Assembly: GCA_019787685.1 (NCBI GenBank)
Contig: JAHNUO010000018.1
Span: 1-64,000 of the forward strand
Reading direction: 5' to 3'
From: Chiua virens
Taxonomy: Eukaryota > Basidiomycota > Agaricomycetes > Boletales > Boletaceae
Length of the DNA stretch: 64,000 nt
A program made the position numbers and the translations under genes. The notes beneath the pieces are model-generated. The model searched no databases, was not told where the DNA came from, and worked only from the letters and a program-made list of their open reading frames with translations. This document shows positions 47,927 through 58,673 of this stretch, one piece after another. The stretch's first letter is position 1. Every line of letters starts with the position of its first letter.

Positions 47927-49764
47927 GTCATTTTTGAAACATGATGATTTCTAGCACCACCTGGATTTATTCCAATCAACTCCACCAGTGGTTTATCAAG
48001 TTTATCCTCATTCTCAGGAGTCAAAGATTGAAGTTCTGTAGGCTTGAAGCCCTTGGGTGGTATCTTGGTTCACTGAGAAGGCTTTCTCTTGTTCTTTGCC
48101 ATAGTACCAAGTCTCTGTAGTCTTGCATGTTGCAACTTTCTGTCTGTCTCCACTTGTTTGCTTGCCAGACCATTGAATCCACTACTGCACCATAGCACCT
48201 CTTCAAACACCTTTCTTGACTTTAGCTGACAATGGGCTATCTGTTTTGTCACAGGTCTCCTATCTCCCTTTGACTCCTTGCCCAACCCTTTAACCTTGTA
48301 ATATTTTGGGTTGGTATAAAACACAAAAGAGTTTGTCTTGACATGCCATATGAATCCTTTGGTTTTTCATGTTGCCTTTTGACTTGCAGGAAGACTCTGG
48401 AGATGTGAGAAAATAGTTCCTAGGCTATCATTCAAGTAAAACATATTTTCTTCTGTCTGTTCCTTTAGCAGGTCATGGTAGGCTTTGATATAACCATTGT
48501 TCTCCCAGAACGACAATCACTGTGATCCAGCTTTGGGGGGTACAGCTTCCTGTGCAGGAAAGTATATGTCTTTATAGCTTGAAAAGGACATAGAATGTGG
48601 CCCTTGATGACCATGAATGATTCCGTCCTTTGTCTCTAGGCCTGTATTGCAAGCTTCAAAGGTGGTATGAAGCAATGTCTGATCAATGCTGAAAACAGTT
48701 CAACATTTCATTGCACCAGCCAAGGAGGTCAGTGTGGGTTCAACTCCTTTCAAGGCAGTGTTGTGCACCATCAACCATGTTTGTGTGGTGAACTGGCAAA
48801 ACAAATGAGCCAAGATGACAGGCTAGTGTTGCAAGCTACCAGGGATCCTCCATTCCTTTAGTATCAAGATGGGATTTGGTCCAATAGGAAACATGGCTGT
48901 TTGATCAAAACCATCCAGAATAGTGGGGTGTTGAGAGGCAAGGGCTTTGTCACATTGAGCCTTTGCAAGACACGAAAGTCGTCCGTTTTTTGAACAGTGT
49001 CAAGACATGGCTGCAACCTAAGCTCCAGCTCTTGAAGGAAGAACATATGGGCTTTTTCTACCACATGACGATATTCCAACAGTGCCAAGGACTCCCTGAT
49101 ATGGAAGTCAAAGATGATGAATGTAGAGACAGTAGATCAAAGCATGTAGTTTAGAATCCCAGTAAGAATGCCCAGATTTGGAGGGTTGAGTCTCTTCAGC
49201 TGGATTTGTGTTCTCTGAACTTCCTCCATCCTTCTGGCAAGAAATTCAAACCAGATATCAGAGGAGAGCCAAAGGACAGAGTTGGATTCCATATATTGTC
49301 TTGCCTTTATGATGCTTAGTCAAGGAAGGAGCAAAGATACATTGTAGCTACTTACCTTGGGTATAATGTCCCTCAATAAAATTTGAGCAGCCTGTCCACT
49401 GACCCTATATTCATCCCTCACACCATAAGTCTTGGTTTTGGCTTTCCAAAGGGTCTTGATGGTGCTGGAACATTTCTTGTAATAGACTGGAGCCAGATTG
49501 TAGGCATTGCTGTCTTTGGCAAAGGTAGGGATGTTGTTGTGTGGATAGACAGCCTCATAATAGATGTTGTAGGTGCTTCTAAAAGCCACATGGGTTTGAA
49601 GAGTACGATCCTGAGGCATCTTTGCCTGCAATGCTCCATACTTGTAAAGCATGCAGTGATAGTGGGCAGTTCCCATGTTGAATCCAGCAGCTGCATAGGA
49701 TTTCTCCAATAGATCTAGTCTCCACAAGCCAATCAATGGGTCTTTGGATTTGGGAGTGAAGGAG

Positions 49765-50450
49765 ACCCTGATGTAGAAAAGTAATAATAGGTGAAATGAA
49801 GAAAGGTGGGGTGATAAGTTTGTCCCAAGGGGTGTTATACTCGAAGGAATGAAGGATTTGGGTTTGTCTAGGAGTCCTAGAGGCTGCTGAATGATCTGGA
49901 ATGAAAAGTGGTTGATGAAAAAGTATCCGGGTGGAGTCAAGGCAATGAGAAGATTGATTTGAGTAGATGAGACGCAAAGGAATGATAGGACAAGGTAAAA
50001 GGAAAGCTATCCAGCTCACTCACACACAGGAGAGTAAACAGGAGATCTCCTGAATGCAGAAAGATGATATTTTATGTTAGAAAACATGGTTTTATAGTCC
50101 TGGGCACAACCCAGGACTGTTGAAGGCAATCCAACCCTAGGTAAGTGTACAGGATTGATGTAGGGTAAGTATTTAAGGAGTGTCAAACCTTGTAGATAGC
50201 AAGGAAAAGGAGGTGTTAGGATAGTAACGACCTTAATAAGGCCAAATTGAATAGAACAAGTCAAATCAGATGAAGTGGAATACATATGATGAAACCGGAT
50301 TGGATCGTATTGACTTGGATTGGACTTGGATTGGATTCAGATGATCTGTAAATGCTAGGAATGAAACCGGGCTGGCATGAAGTCGATGGCAGATGAGATG
50401 AGAGATGATAGGATATGATGAAGAGCAAGGAAAAGGTATCCTACAACCAT
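49765..50450 (-). mobile_element. 686-bp promoter-bearing insertion (solo-LTR-like), copy B
   Basis: Flanked by AAGGAG at 49759-49764 and 50451-50456. Removing the insertion and one flanking copy restores an open reading frame across the site. On the minus strand it has GGACTATAAAACC (TATA box), then a pyrimidine-rich stretch, as in a retrotransposon LTR, but termini are not canonical TG...CA. Related to copy A at 51868-52482. Confidence 0.6.
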
Positions 50451-51840
50451 AAGGAGTATCCAACTCCTACACCGACATTGACAAAGAGCTCTCCATTGTG
50501 ACAGTCAAGCATATGGGTCCAATTCAAGCAGGAGAGATTTTGTCTGAGAGCCATCTCTGGAGAAATATACTCCCCTCCTTGACCATTCTTTGTCAACAGC
50601 TTGATTCCCTTGCCTTTGACCACAAAAAAGAAGGAGCCATATGTACATGGAGCAATCTTCCTTCTCTGAAATAAGATGCTTCATTATGTCCTGGATCTCT
50701 AGGAATGCTTGATTGGACAGTGGATATGTTCTCTGACTGCTTGAAGAGCCCCTTTGTTTATATTTGCCTTCTTCCAATGTCTGTGACACATAAGGGGTCC
50801 AGTACTCCTTTGGGCATCATGTTCACACATCTTCCTGTAAGGGGACTGTGATGAATTATCTGGGGAAAGAAAATAGATGTTAGACCATGTCCAGTGATGG
50901 AGGAAAGCTTTCCAATGATGGCATGAGGTATGGCATTGAGAGAAAACTTGGATATCCATTCTGTACGATGTCCAGAAGCATCCTGATCTTCTTCTGACTG
51001 AGGAATGAGAATGTCAACATAGACATGGTTATGCTTGGGAATTCCAGGCTTTCTATCATAGATGGGCGTGAGATATACCCCAATGCTATTCTTGCAAACC
51101 AGCTTTCTGGTCATCCAGATGATACTGTCTATGTCGATTGAGATCTTGATGTTGTTGACAGAAATGTCAACCTTGTCTTGCTCCAGATCCACTTGAATAT
51201 GTATATTTATCTTCCTCAGCAAATATTGGCAGGTGACTACACACAAACATGTTGCAACCATGAGTGCATTCTCAATTAATGCCAGGAGAGTCCCCTGCAT
51301 AGTGCAGCATCTCTGTTGCACTCATGGTCATGATCTGAAAAATGATTTTCCATTGTGAGCCTGATTCTGACTGTTTTATCATATCATGGCAGAAGGCATA
51401 CCTGGTCATCTGTTGCTTCCTCTTTGATCTGACCCACATTGCCTACTGTCATGACATAGTCCATGATAGAAATTGATTGAGCCAGATAGAACATTTGGAA
51501 AGATTCAGTGAGAATCTGATAGCCATGGTCTCACCACATGATCCAAGCAAGGGCCTGAATCATGTGATTGAATGGATGGGTTAGGATGAGGTACACTTCT
51601 GGCTGCTGAAGCATCTCCAATGTGAGACCATTATCATAGGCATCATAGGCATAATCATGTGGAATGAACCACTGCCCATCATAGGCATCCAACAATACTG
51701 GTCTTGATGTCCTAGAGAAACGTCCAAGTGTACTCAATCTCCAATCTTTCACATGCTTGTGTAAGGCCCTTGCTGCATTAGACAGCTGTTCTTGGTCCAG
51801 AAGACTGTTTTGTTCATTGGATGATTGGTGTTTGTTCTAG

Positions 51841-53865
51841 CTAGTGGTTCTGGAAGGCTGGACTATAGCATGATGAAGGTAATATATCCTGGCTGTAGTG
51901 CAATACTCAGGGGGATTGAAAGAATTGAAAAGAGGGTGAAGGAATGCGATTCCGTTCGACCCAGGGACAACACTGAGTGGGTGAACAACGAATAATGGTT
52001 TTTGAGTAGTCCGAGATGAATCTGGGGCGAATCCGGATTAAAACGGATAGAAAGGCGGACATGGCAGTCCGAATCCGGATCGATAAAACACGAGGAGAGC
52101 GAGAGAAAATGAACGTTGACCGAAAACGATGTGAGACAGATGCACACGGGCAAAAGCTACTGTATTTTGTCAATACAGTGAATTTATAGTCCTCGGGAAT
52201 ACCCTCAGACTTGTCCTAAGTAAGGATAATAATAAAAAGAAGGTTTTCGTACGGTATAAAGTTCGAGAGGCACCCGAATGTCCCTGCAAGGGCTGCGTGA
52301 CATGGTCTAGCCAATGCTAAGTACGAATAAGGAGCATCAAAAATAAAATAAAAGAGTCCGAGGCAACATGGGCGTGGATACAGCAATCCGGATGAGTTCA
52401 CACAAGCAGACAGATCAGGATCAGGATCGGGTGACAACAGGGTGCAGAAACGCGCTATGCGAGCACAGGGAATACCTATTCCCTATAATGAGCAGGGAGA
52501 TCGGCTCGACACAGGCGTGCACCCTGAAGTACCTTATGACCTTTAATCAAGGCAAGCAAACCCTGTGCTGTTTGTGGTCCATCCAGCTGAGGCCAGATCT
52601 CCTTATCTTTACAGTCATTCTCTTGCTTCTCCTGCTCCTCCTGCTCCTGCTCCTGATGTCCTGACCTATCATCATTTAGGTGTTTCTGTGTTTCTGTGGC
52701 AGCCACCTGAGCAATAAATGACTGGCATTCCTGGCAGGAGTTGCTTTCAAGAGTCAGAGAGTGTAATAATGGAGTGTCCCACTCCACATATGCACCAGAT
52801 TGCATCTGCTGAATTATCTGATCATCCAGTTCAATGTAGTCCCAGAGATAAGGAGGGTGAACCATAAAGTGCATATAGTCCTGGAAGCTGGTCATACATT
52901 GTTGCCTAACAGCCCCAAGCATGTTCAGCCAAAGAATGTGACCACATGGAATAAAGGAGGGAGTTGTGATGGAATCCAAGAGCATTCTCCATGTCTTCTC
53001 AAGGCCTGCTTCCATGCAGGCTTTGATGAGTGCAGATGTGATAGGTCCACAGTCATAGCCATTTTGCCTCCAGTCTCTGTGGAGAACCAAAACAATCTCT
53101 GGATCTTCAGCCTCCCAATGATGAAGATTAGCCAAAATGGACCAGCATTCTGGCCCTTTCCAAGCTCTCCAGTCTGGGTTGTATTTAGGATTGTTGTCAC
53201 TGATCTTTCTTCCTAAGATGTAGGCAGTATAGGTGGAATAATAAAATACCACAGCAAAATAATGGGCAGATTCTGGTTCATGGACGATGAATGCAACTGG
53301 AACCATAGGGCAGGCATTATTGAGAGGCACATGATGAGTGTGCCTATAGGTCTCGACCTCCACAGGAGTGATATGTAGGTCAGGTCTGAGCCAGAATACC
53401 ATAGTAAAGTAACAATGAGCATTGTTGCTACCATCATGCCAGAGGGTAGCAAGATAGAAATCACAGACAAGACTATCAAGCCACTGTCTATTGCTCAGGG
53501 TATCAAGCTCAGTGTATGCACTATGCCATAGGATGGCAGAGGACAAGACCATTGCTGTTCAAAAGAGGTTTGCTTGGTGTATGTTTCAAGAGGAGACTGT
53601 TTCTTACCACCAATGTCATGCCTGATCATCTGAGCTGGGGCAGGAGGTGTATCCTGACCTGCATCTGAATTCAACAGTTCTTCCCATGGAAAGTATTGCT
53701 GTGCACTGGCAGGTTCAGCCAATGTGTCAATCTGTGCACCTCGCTCTCTTTGCACTGATAGCACCTTTCCAGGATGTGGTACATTGTGTTGTGCAGTCTG
53801 TTTGACAGGGGGTGGCTTTGGGGCATGCTGGCACTTGAGAGGTCTGCCTATGCCCCGTCTCTTTG
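51841..53865 (-). pseudogene. AT-hook and Ulp1-like cysteine-protease gene, tail displaced by an insertion
   Basis: Exon 53608-53865 begins with an AT-hook-like KRRGIGRPLK and continues SVQRERGAQIDTLAEPASAQ. It joins, through a GT-AG intron, to an exon starting at 53554 (MVLSSAILWHSAYTELDTLS). That exon carries a C48-like fold: HYFAVVFYYSTYTAYILGRK (catalytic His) and WRQNGYDCGPITSALI (oxyanion Gln, catalytic Cys). The usual Asp after the second strand is not evident. Further upstream, near 54030, RGRPRK is a second AT hook in a frame with stops. Insertion A (51868-52482) lies nine codons before the native TAG at 51841. Ulp1-like domains occur in several eukaryotic DNA transposons; whether this one is element-encoded is inferred. 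Confidence 0.55.
51868..52482 (-). mobile_element. 615-bp promoter-bearing insertion (solo-LTR-like), copy A
   Basis: Flanked by CTATA at 51863-51867 and 52483-52487. It resembles copy B in its order on the minus strand: TAGG/ATTCC-type start, GGACTATAAA TATA box, pyrimidine-rich downstream part and CATCA-type end. Its GC content and CCGGAT-rich sequence differ from the surrounding DNA. It interrupts the last codons of the Ulp1-like gene. Confidence 0.6.
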
Positions 53866-53869
53866 CTAG

Positions 53870-55230
53870 AAATACTAATTAATTAGTACATCATTCTCAT
53901 CACATGGAAAAGAAAGGCCAAACATTGTGGTACATATGCTGGGAATTCTTCTGGGATAGGTGATTGGACTGGATGTCTACCTCCATCATTTCCATCTGAT
54001 GGGTGCTATGTCTTTCTGTTCTTCCGAGGCCGTCCTCTTGATCACTTCTGGATGGGTTGCTCTGCCAGCTCCAACTCCAAATCTAAAACAAAAGTTGGAT
54101 TCAAGACCAAGGAGATCAGGAGAAGTGTCCAATCAAAAGAAAGGAAGACCTACCCAAAGTGTCCATGGATGGAACATCATCTTCTTGATGCTTGCATTTT
54201 ATAGGGATGCTCTTGGATGATTGTGCCAATTCTATCAGACCTGGTGAGATATCTGCCTCAAACTAGATCAAAAGCAATGCAGTTACCATCTTCAGGATCT
54301 CCATCAATGTTGTTCTTGTCAGGTGACAGCATAGAAAATCAATCCAGTATCTTGTTGTATGTCTGGTTCACAGAGGAGGGTGATGAGGGGGGAGGCTCAG
54401 CAAGATCAGATTTGCTATCATTGTTCCATTTTTGTGTGAAGTGGTCCAGGAGTTCATCAAAAGATGGTGGTGGTAAACCAGCAGATGGTTAATGACTTCT
54501 AGAAGGTCTTGAACTTAAACAGTCAAGCCAGTCATCATATGACTATAGATTGGATGGAGGGCAAATGCCAGATGATGGCATGGCAATGCTTTCATTTGAT
54601 GAAGTCACAACAGGTATCTTCAGTTTTGGTAGCTGATGCAGGATCCCATCTATGGAAGGTTTGCTCTGTGATGTTCAGTCTACCATGGAGATCAATATCA
54701 AAGATAGTAATGTGATGACCATTCGATCTTTAAGGTACAACAGACGAAATGAAATTGAGCTGGTCAATCATCTTACATATATATGTATATCTTACACACA
54801 GGCCCCTGTATAAGGTAATGTTAGTCCAATCTTATTTTGATACAATCACCTGGATCAATTCATCAATCATATAAGGGATCATGTGGCAGACTAGTTTAGA
54901 TACAGTCAGATCAGGGCCCAAAGGATGATATAGATATAGATATCAATTCAATGGTCACTTTCCTCTGATTTCCCTGGCATATCATGGCAGGCAAGGCCCC
55001 TAGGAACGAGCAAGTGCCAACCAAGGCAAGGTTTTCTTGGTTCTCCACAAGTGAGAAATACATCGGTACATAGCATCTGGACAGTTTCTGGACAACCCAT
55101 GCCAAACTAAATCATCTTTATATAGTCATCAATGAGAATAGCAAAGGTAGTCTATAATAAAGCACTTTGATGTGGTGCTGATCACTATTGTTGGTATTTG
55201 GCACAGATTCTCATATGTTTTTCAGAGACG
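53870..55230. other. decayed upstream part of the AT-hook gene and spacer
   Basis: Minus-strand fragments with AT-hook character (RGRPRKNRK near 54030) and acidic leucine-rich DLELELAEQP suggest further 5' exons of the Ulp1-like gene, but stops interrupt them. Between 54720 and 55230 nothing coding is convincing. Confidence 0.3.
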
Positions 55231-55250
55231 ACCTGTGAGCTTAAGCCTGT

Positions 55251-56743
55251 TTGTCAAGATGGACTTGTCATGTTGCACCAACTATCACCATGGTGGCCAG
55301 AGTGTCAGTCAGGTCATTTAACGAAGAGTTATGGCAGGCTAAAATAATGGACATCAGGGTGGAGATGAACAAGAAGCAGGTAGCGATCATTAGTGTTGCC
55401 TCAACTTGGCTTTTGGCTTTGTGTAGCTTTTGTGTAGCTTTTTGGATGTAGCATATTCATTTCTTCATACAAATGTGAGGTGTCAGTAGACCAATCATAG
55501 CCCATGATTGTGTCTATCACCTGCAAAAATAATTTTCCAGTTTGGTTCAGCCAATAGGTCACAATATTCCAAATATGTGAATTAGGTTAGTGTCAGCTTT
55601 GTTCAAGCTGCAGAACAGCTTAATGTCATAACTTAAGAATGGCTGAACCAATCTTTACAACTGTTTAAGAGGTAATAACCACCACTAATAGCTACACATT
55701 GGCCTTGACACAATAGCAATTGACAGTAAAATGAGCAAGATAAAAAATGCCAGCTTCAAGCTGAGGCAACACTAGCGATCATTATTGTTTCTCTGTGCCT
55801 AACAGTAAATAGAAGGAAAAGCCCAAGAATGTTTGGATCATGGTACAATGGTTTCACCGCAAGCAAGACCTTAAGTTGGAGAGGTATGTCATGGGTAACC
55901 TATCATATCATGTAAAGCCTTCAGCAGCTCTCCTAGCTTTCACAAGTATCTGGCATTCAATAAGCTCATGTTTTCCAAGGACACAGACATCATAGATGCT
56001 GCCTGCATAGAATGTCAGCATTTCCTTGGACAGTTCCTATAGATGTCACATGAAGTCATTTCCAGGTGACGAGATTATACTGTGCTTCAATGATATTGTA
56101 CAACACTGTGATGATATTGAGCCAGGGACCTTATACTGGCAGTGGGTGATGGACCGTATACCTCAACAGGCAAAACAGCATAGAAAGAGGGGTAAGGACA
56201 CCTTTTCTGGATCATATCAAATTGTGGTAAGTATACATATTCATTGACCCTAAACTCTCATGCAATGATCATTGTTGTCATTGAGTCTCCCCACAGCATG
56301 GCCACATGCCCTATGTGTGATAAGCCATATAATCCAGATTGTGATGTCCAGTGGTTCTGTCAAGTGTGTAAAATATGGCATCACATATCTTGCCTTGACA
56401 ATGGAGGCCAACGTCTTCCTCCAGGGCCTGAAACTGATGCCATCACCACCAACATACAGCTTGCTGGAACATGGCCATACATGGACTATTTTATAAAGGT
56501 TCTTCAAAAATCAATACAACAAGGAAAAGGTGGTGATATAGTTGGAAATGGGCGGTTGATTGGAAGAGCATGGGAGGTTTATGGTAAGATACAGAGAGCC
56601 GACTGAGAACCCACCAAGCAGGAGTGGGAGTATGTGACTGCAAACAAGATGGAGTTACACATCAAAGATTTGTTGAAAGAAATGCCACCAGAATATTATG
56701 CATGTCCAACTTGTACCCCTAAATCGAACCATGTCTTCTTGTA
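55251..56743 (+). pseudogene. BAH-PHD chromatin-reader-like gene with a MITE in an intron
   Basis: Plus-strand pieces: ELWQAKIMDIRVEMNKKQ, then after a MITE-containing intron KEKPKNVWIMVQWFHRKQDL, FHKYLAFNKLMFSKDTDIID and FNDIVQHCDDIEPGTLYWQW, matching the strand order of a BAH domain. A PHD-type zinc finger follows: CPMCDKPYNPDCDVQWFCQV continuing CKIWHHISCL, and the final Cys pair YACPTC near 56702. BAH and PHD modules bind nucleosomes and methylated histone tails. This arrangement is common in Agaricomycetes. Two splice or frame joins are not clean, so I call it a probable pseudogene; a functional gene is possible. Confidence 0.5.
55392..55773. mobile_element. 382-bp MULE-type MITE with perfect 10-bp target duplication
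   Basis: AGCGATCATT flanks the element at 55382-55391 and 55774-55783. Terminal inverted repeats AGTGTTGCCTCAACTTG and AGTGTTGCCTCAGCTTG match at 16 of 17 positions. A 9-10 bp duplication is typical of Mutator-like elements. There is no coding capacity. It sits in an intron of the BAH-PHD gene just after the donor CAG|GTAGCG. Confidence 0.8.
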
Positions 56744-57507
56744 GGTATGATATTGTAGATGTTGGTTACTACTTAATTCTTGCTGGTGCTGCCGCTTGCA
56801 TGTTGTCACAGTTCAGGGATCCATAGGTCATATGCCTAACTACCACTGTCATACAGCTGTGTCATCAGCAGAAGAAATCCCTCCTGTGTTCCAGCATCCA
56901 CTTTAACATGTTTGCAGTGGAGACTGGCAAAGTAACAGGCTATCTGTTCCATTGTCTTGTTGAACATGGTCTGTGATAAATAATAAATGAGACATGAATG
57001 TCAGGTTGTTGAAGACATAGGGTTTGTGTCTCCTTACATTTCATAGATGTGTCTTGATACACACAAGACCCTCTGTGTTGACTGCAAGTTGTTGTAGGGT
57101 CTTCATGCCATCGACCACCTATATTTGTGTGACCAGGTACCCACATAGGGATCATATCTCAAATACAACATACCTTTGTATGCAGTATTGTGTTGTCTGT
57201 TTCACACACAGCGGCCAGACCATTGAGCCAACTCAACAGTTTGGTCGCCTGCATCTGTGCGTCATTTGTTGCGCTAGGCCTTGTGATGATGTTCCTGTCC
57301 AAACCAGCAATTGTGGCCTGGTCTTGGGGAGCAATGCAAGATCTGTCCTGAGACTTGTGCTTCTCCTTTAAACCAGCATCCTGTGACTTGACAATTAGCA
57401 TGACAGACTCAAAATCATAGGGTGAGGAGGGATCAGTGTTAACAATGGCCACTATATCAACATTGTGAATATCTAGCCATTTGAATGACCATTTTCAGTA
57501 CTGGAAA

Positions 57508-57536
57508 CAGATGGATGGATGGATGGATGGATGGAT
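57508..57536 (+). repeat. ATGG tetranucleotide microsatellite
   Basis: Six or so tandem ATGG units. The surrounding 56744-57584 region holds no convincing gene; a plus-strand frame around 57200 has a hydrophobic stretch but many stops. Confidence 0.75.
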
Positions 57537-57584
57537 AAATTATTATGAAAAAATCAGAAAAAAATGGCTGACCTATGACATGCT

Positions 57585-57923
57585 ATGGTCAATCCACAAG
57601 GAGGAGATAGGGTAGTGAGATCCCAGGGCCAGGAGCAATTCCACATGTTCATGAGTGAAACATGGAAATCATTTATCATGCATGAGATGAAGGACACTGG
57701 AGCTAAACTGACACTGTGCATATTTTGTAGGTTGGACATTGGCATTCGGATTGACCCATCTGGAATGTCAGAACCTCAATACTTTGTGAATGAGGTGGAA
57801 TGTACGCCAATGACCAGCCTGTGGCTATACCACTTTGAGAAAACCATCGCCATGTTCGCCAACACATTTGCTATGGTATTCAGGCAGTGGCTGATGAATG
57901 TTAGAAACCCATATATTATGTAG
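57585..57923 (+). CDS. fragment of an Agaricomycete repeat-associated protein family
   Basis: A 112-residue frame with signatures GQEQFHMFMSETWKSFIMHE, LTLCIFCRLDIGIRID, PQYFVNEVECTPMTSLWLYH and ANTFAMVFRQWL. From memory, the RLDIG ... YFVNEVE ... TSLW pattern marks a multicopy Agaricomycete family of unknown function. The N-terminal part of the family is missing, so this is likely a truncated copy. Confidence 0.45.
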   Translation: MVNPQGGDRVVRSQGQEQFHMFMSETWKSFIMHEMKDTGAKLTLCIFCRLDIGIRIDPSGMSEPQYFVNEVECTPMTSLWLYHFEKTIAMFANTFAMVFRQWLMNVRNPYIM

Positions 57924-58107
57924 AAACAATGTGTACATGTATTTAGTAGTCTACATACTCCTATCTTACAACCATTTCACACATTGGACATTTACATCAT
58001 AGACTATTTAATAAATTTTCATTGTTGTTCTAAAAGGGGATGGTCCACCATGGCATTGTTTGACATTGTTATAAACATGATGCAAGATTGTTATAAATAA
58101 GGTATAA

Positions 58108-58147
58108 TGCATGTGACATCCATACCCATACCCATACCTATACCCAC
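58108..58147 (+). repeat. CCATAC hexanucleotide repeat
   Basis: About five imperfect CCATAC units. It has no coding meaning. Confidence 0.65.
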
Positions 58148-58673
58148 ACACACCATTCGTCTGCAACATTCCAATGAGCTGATTCCCAGTCCCACAGCCC
58201 CACATTTTGGAGGGCTTGTTTCTGATCATGCTAACTGTGTTCCATGGCAAGGTGATGTCACCAGATTGATCCATTGCTGACAACCAATCCAGGGATCTAT
58301 ACATCAGCCCCTCTGACATATGGATATTCCAGGACAATGACTAGATCAAATGGATGCCAACTAGGGTGGTCAAGATAACTATCAACAATGATACAGTTTA
58401 TGTGGTGCCCTGTGCAACTCAAGGACTACAGATTATGTCAAGTGAATCAGCCTTTCATTCTAGCATCCCTACCACACACAATACTCTTGGCCTAGGCAAT
58501 GCAGACAATATGATAGAGGAGCTGATAAAAAGACTACATGCCATGGTTGGCCTCAAAATGGAAAAGGTGCATTATAACACTTCTATCTGACATGCAATGT
58601 CTAATGGTATGCCACAATATCAAAGAACAACTCTAGAAGGGACACACTAGTCCCAGGACAAAAGCCTGCTGCA

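Larger units (their letters stand above)
47878..51790 (-). pseudogene. unknown transposon-region gene, split by an insertion
   Basis: Collinear minus-strand exons give a coherent but unrecognised protein. Segments: LSTLGRFSRTSRPVLLDAYD (about 51700), VDISVNNIKISIDIDSIIWM (about 51150), SLNAIPHAIIGKLSSITGHG (about 50900), GELFVNVGVGVGYS (about 50470), TPKSKDPLIGLWRLDLLEKS (about 49730), AHYHCMLYKYGALQAKMPQD, SVLWLSSDIWFEFLARRMEE and YRHVVEKAHMFFLQELELRL (about 49050), ending near a Glu-rich tail. A 686-bp insertion (49765-50450) interrupts it; without the insertion the frame reads straight through GYSFTPKSKD. There are other in-frame stops downstream (48.4-48.9 kb). Probably a decayed mobile-element or hitch-hiking gene; function unknown. 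Confidence 0.45.

Noticed and set aside
49765..52482. Insertions A and B as canonical solo LTRs
   Set aside because: The TATA box and target duplications fit, but ends adjoining the duplications are not TG...CA, so only 'solo-LTR-like' is claimed.
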